Source: Bacillota bacterium
Lineage (GTDB): Bacteria > Bacillota > Clostridia > Clostridiales > Clostridiaceae
Direction of reading: 5' to 3'
Assembly: GCA_023451395.1 (NCBI GenBank)
Contig: JAEXZL010000012.1
Location: 1 to 51,450, forward strand
DNA: 51,450 bases
The position numbers were made by a program, and so were the translations under genes. Under the pieces are notes generated by a model. The model was given only the letters and a program-made list of their open reading frames with translations. It ran no database searches and had not been told where the DNA came from. Below are positions 51,295 through 51,450 of the stretch, piece by piece; the stretch's first letter is position 1, and each line of letters starts with the position of its first letter.

Positions 51295-51450
51295 ATGTTT
51301 TTAAAGTCTATTGAAATAAGGGGATTTAAATCTTTTGCAGATAAAACAGAGTTAAGTTTTAAAAAAGGAGTAACCGCAGTAGTTGGCCCAAATGGAAGCG
51401 GAAAAAGTAACATATCAGATGCAGTAAGATGGGTACTGGGAGAGCAAAGT
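51295..51450 (+). CDS. smc: Chromosome segregation ATPase SMC, N-terminal fragment (cut by window edge)
   Basis: The first 52 codons of SMC: MFLKSIEIRGFKSFADKTEL, then Walker A GPNGSGKSN and the conserved DAVRWVLGEQS. The protein forms the condensin ring with ScpA/ScpB. Start ATG 51295 after GGGGAG. The rest lies beyond the window. Confidence 0.96.
   Translation, partial: MFLKSIEIRGFKSFADKTELSFKKGVTAVVGPNGSGKSNISDAVRWVLGEQS

Noticed and set aside
1..51450. CRISPR array, insertion sequence, prophage or defence cluster
   Set aside because: No regularly spaced direct repeats, transposase, phage structural or restriction-type genes were found; the region is mainly conserved core genome.

Overview
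The window is AT-rich, densely coded DNA that looks like core chromosome of a spore-forming Clostridium (sensu stricto / cluster I type). It carries the sporulation sigma genes sigK, spoIIGA-sigE and sigG, and spoIVA, spoVM, spoVS, ylbJ and a ymxH-type gene. It also carries phosphotransacetylase and acetate kinase, and the neighbour order ftsA-ftsZ-spoIIGA-sigE-sigG and plsX-acpP-rnc-smc that I know from solventogenic clostridia. Genus and order come from family knowledge; no species call is possible. Almost all genes read on the + strand. The exceptions are rpmB, ylbJ, the ylbM/tmcAL gene and one small unit near 3 kb.

Layout. 1-4.6 kb: 3' end of a class B penicillin-binding protein, an uninterrupted sigK, pilT, a small minus-strand unit with a sequestered ribosome binding site, and a processive family 2 glycosyltransferase. 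4.7-10.1 kb: the division/sporulation block ftsA, ftsZ, spoIIGA, sigE, sigG, ymxH. 10.1-16.7 kb: nrdR, pgeF, a DUF512 radical SAM gene, der, gpsA, spoIVA. 16.8-20.1 kb: a looser, accessory-looking stretch with tRNA-Pro(GGG), a short-chain dehydrogenase of different codon style under a perfect consensus promoter, two unrecognised small ORFs and an asparaginase. 20.2-35.3 kb: a long housekeeping run yicC-remA-gmk-rpoZ-coaBC-priA-def-fmt-yugP-rsmB-rlmN-prpC-prkC-rsgA-rpe-thiN, then a 52-residue membrane protein and spoVM (22 codons). 35.3-51.45 kb: rpmB (minus), asp23/yloU-yloV, recG, rsmD-coaD plus a coiled-coil protein, ylbJ and tmcAL (minus), pta-ackA, yceD-rpmF-plsX-acpP-rnc, a radical SAM gene, spoVS, a 33-residue membrane peptide, and the first 52 codons of smc.

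How it fits together. Many genes belong to the sporulation cascade, and several promoters can be read directly. Sigma-H-type promoters with exact consensus elements, or nearly so, precede ftsAZ and spoVS. A sigma-F-type promoter precedes sigG, a sigma-E-type promoter precedes ymxH, and a long-spacer (21 bp) promoter with a Spo0A-box-like element precedes spoIIGA. Together these fit polar division (ftsAZ), mother-cell (sigE, sigK) and forespore (sigG) control. SpoVM and SpoIVA, partners in coat attachment in Bacillus, are both present but 20 kb apart. Most of the rest is translation, nucleotide, cofactor and membrane-lipid housekeeping.

I found no CRISPR array, intact insertion sequence, prophage or defence system. 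The most novel-looking items are the 38-codon minus-strand gene whose Shine-Dalgarno is buried in a long hairpin behind a tiny leader ORF, the operator-like promoter of the dehydrogenase next to a tRNA gene, and several unlisted small ORFs (35, 47, 52 and 33 residues).
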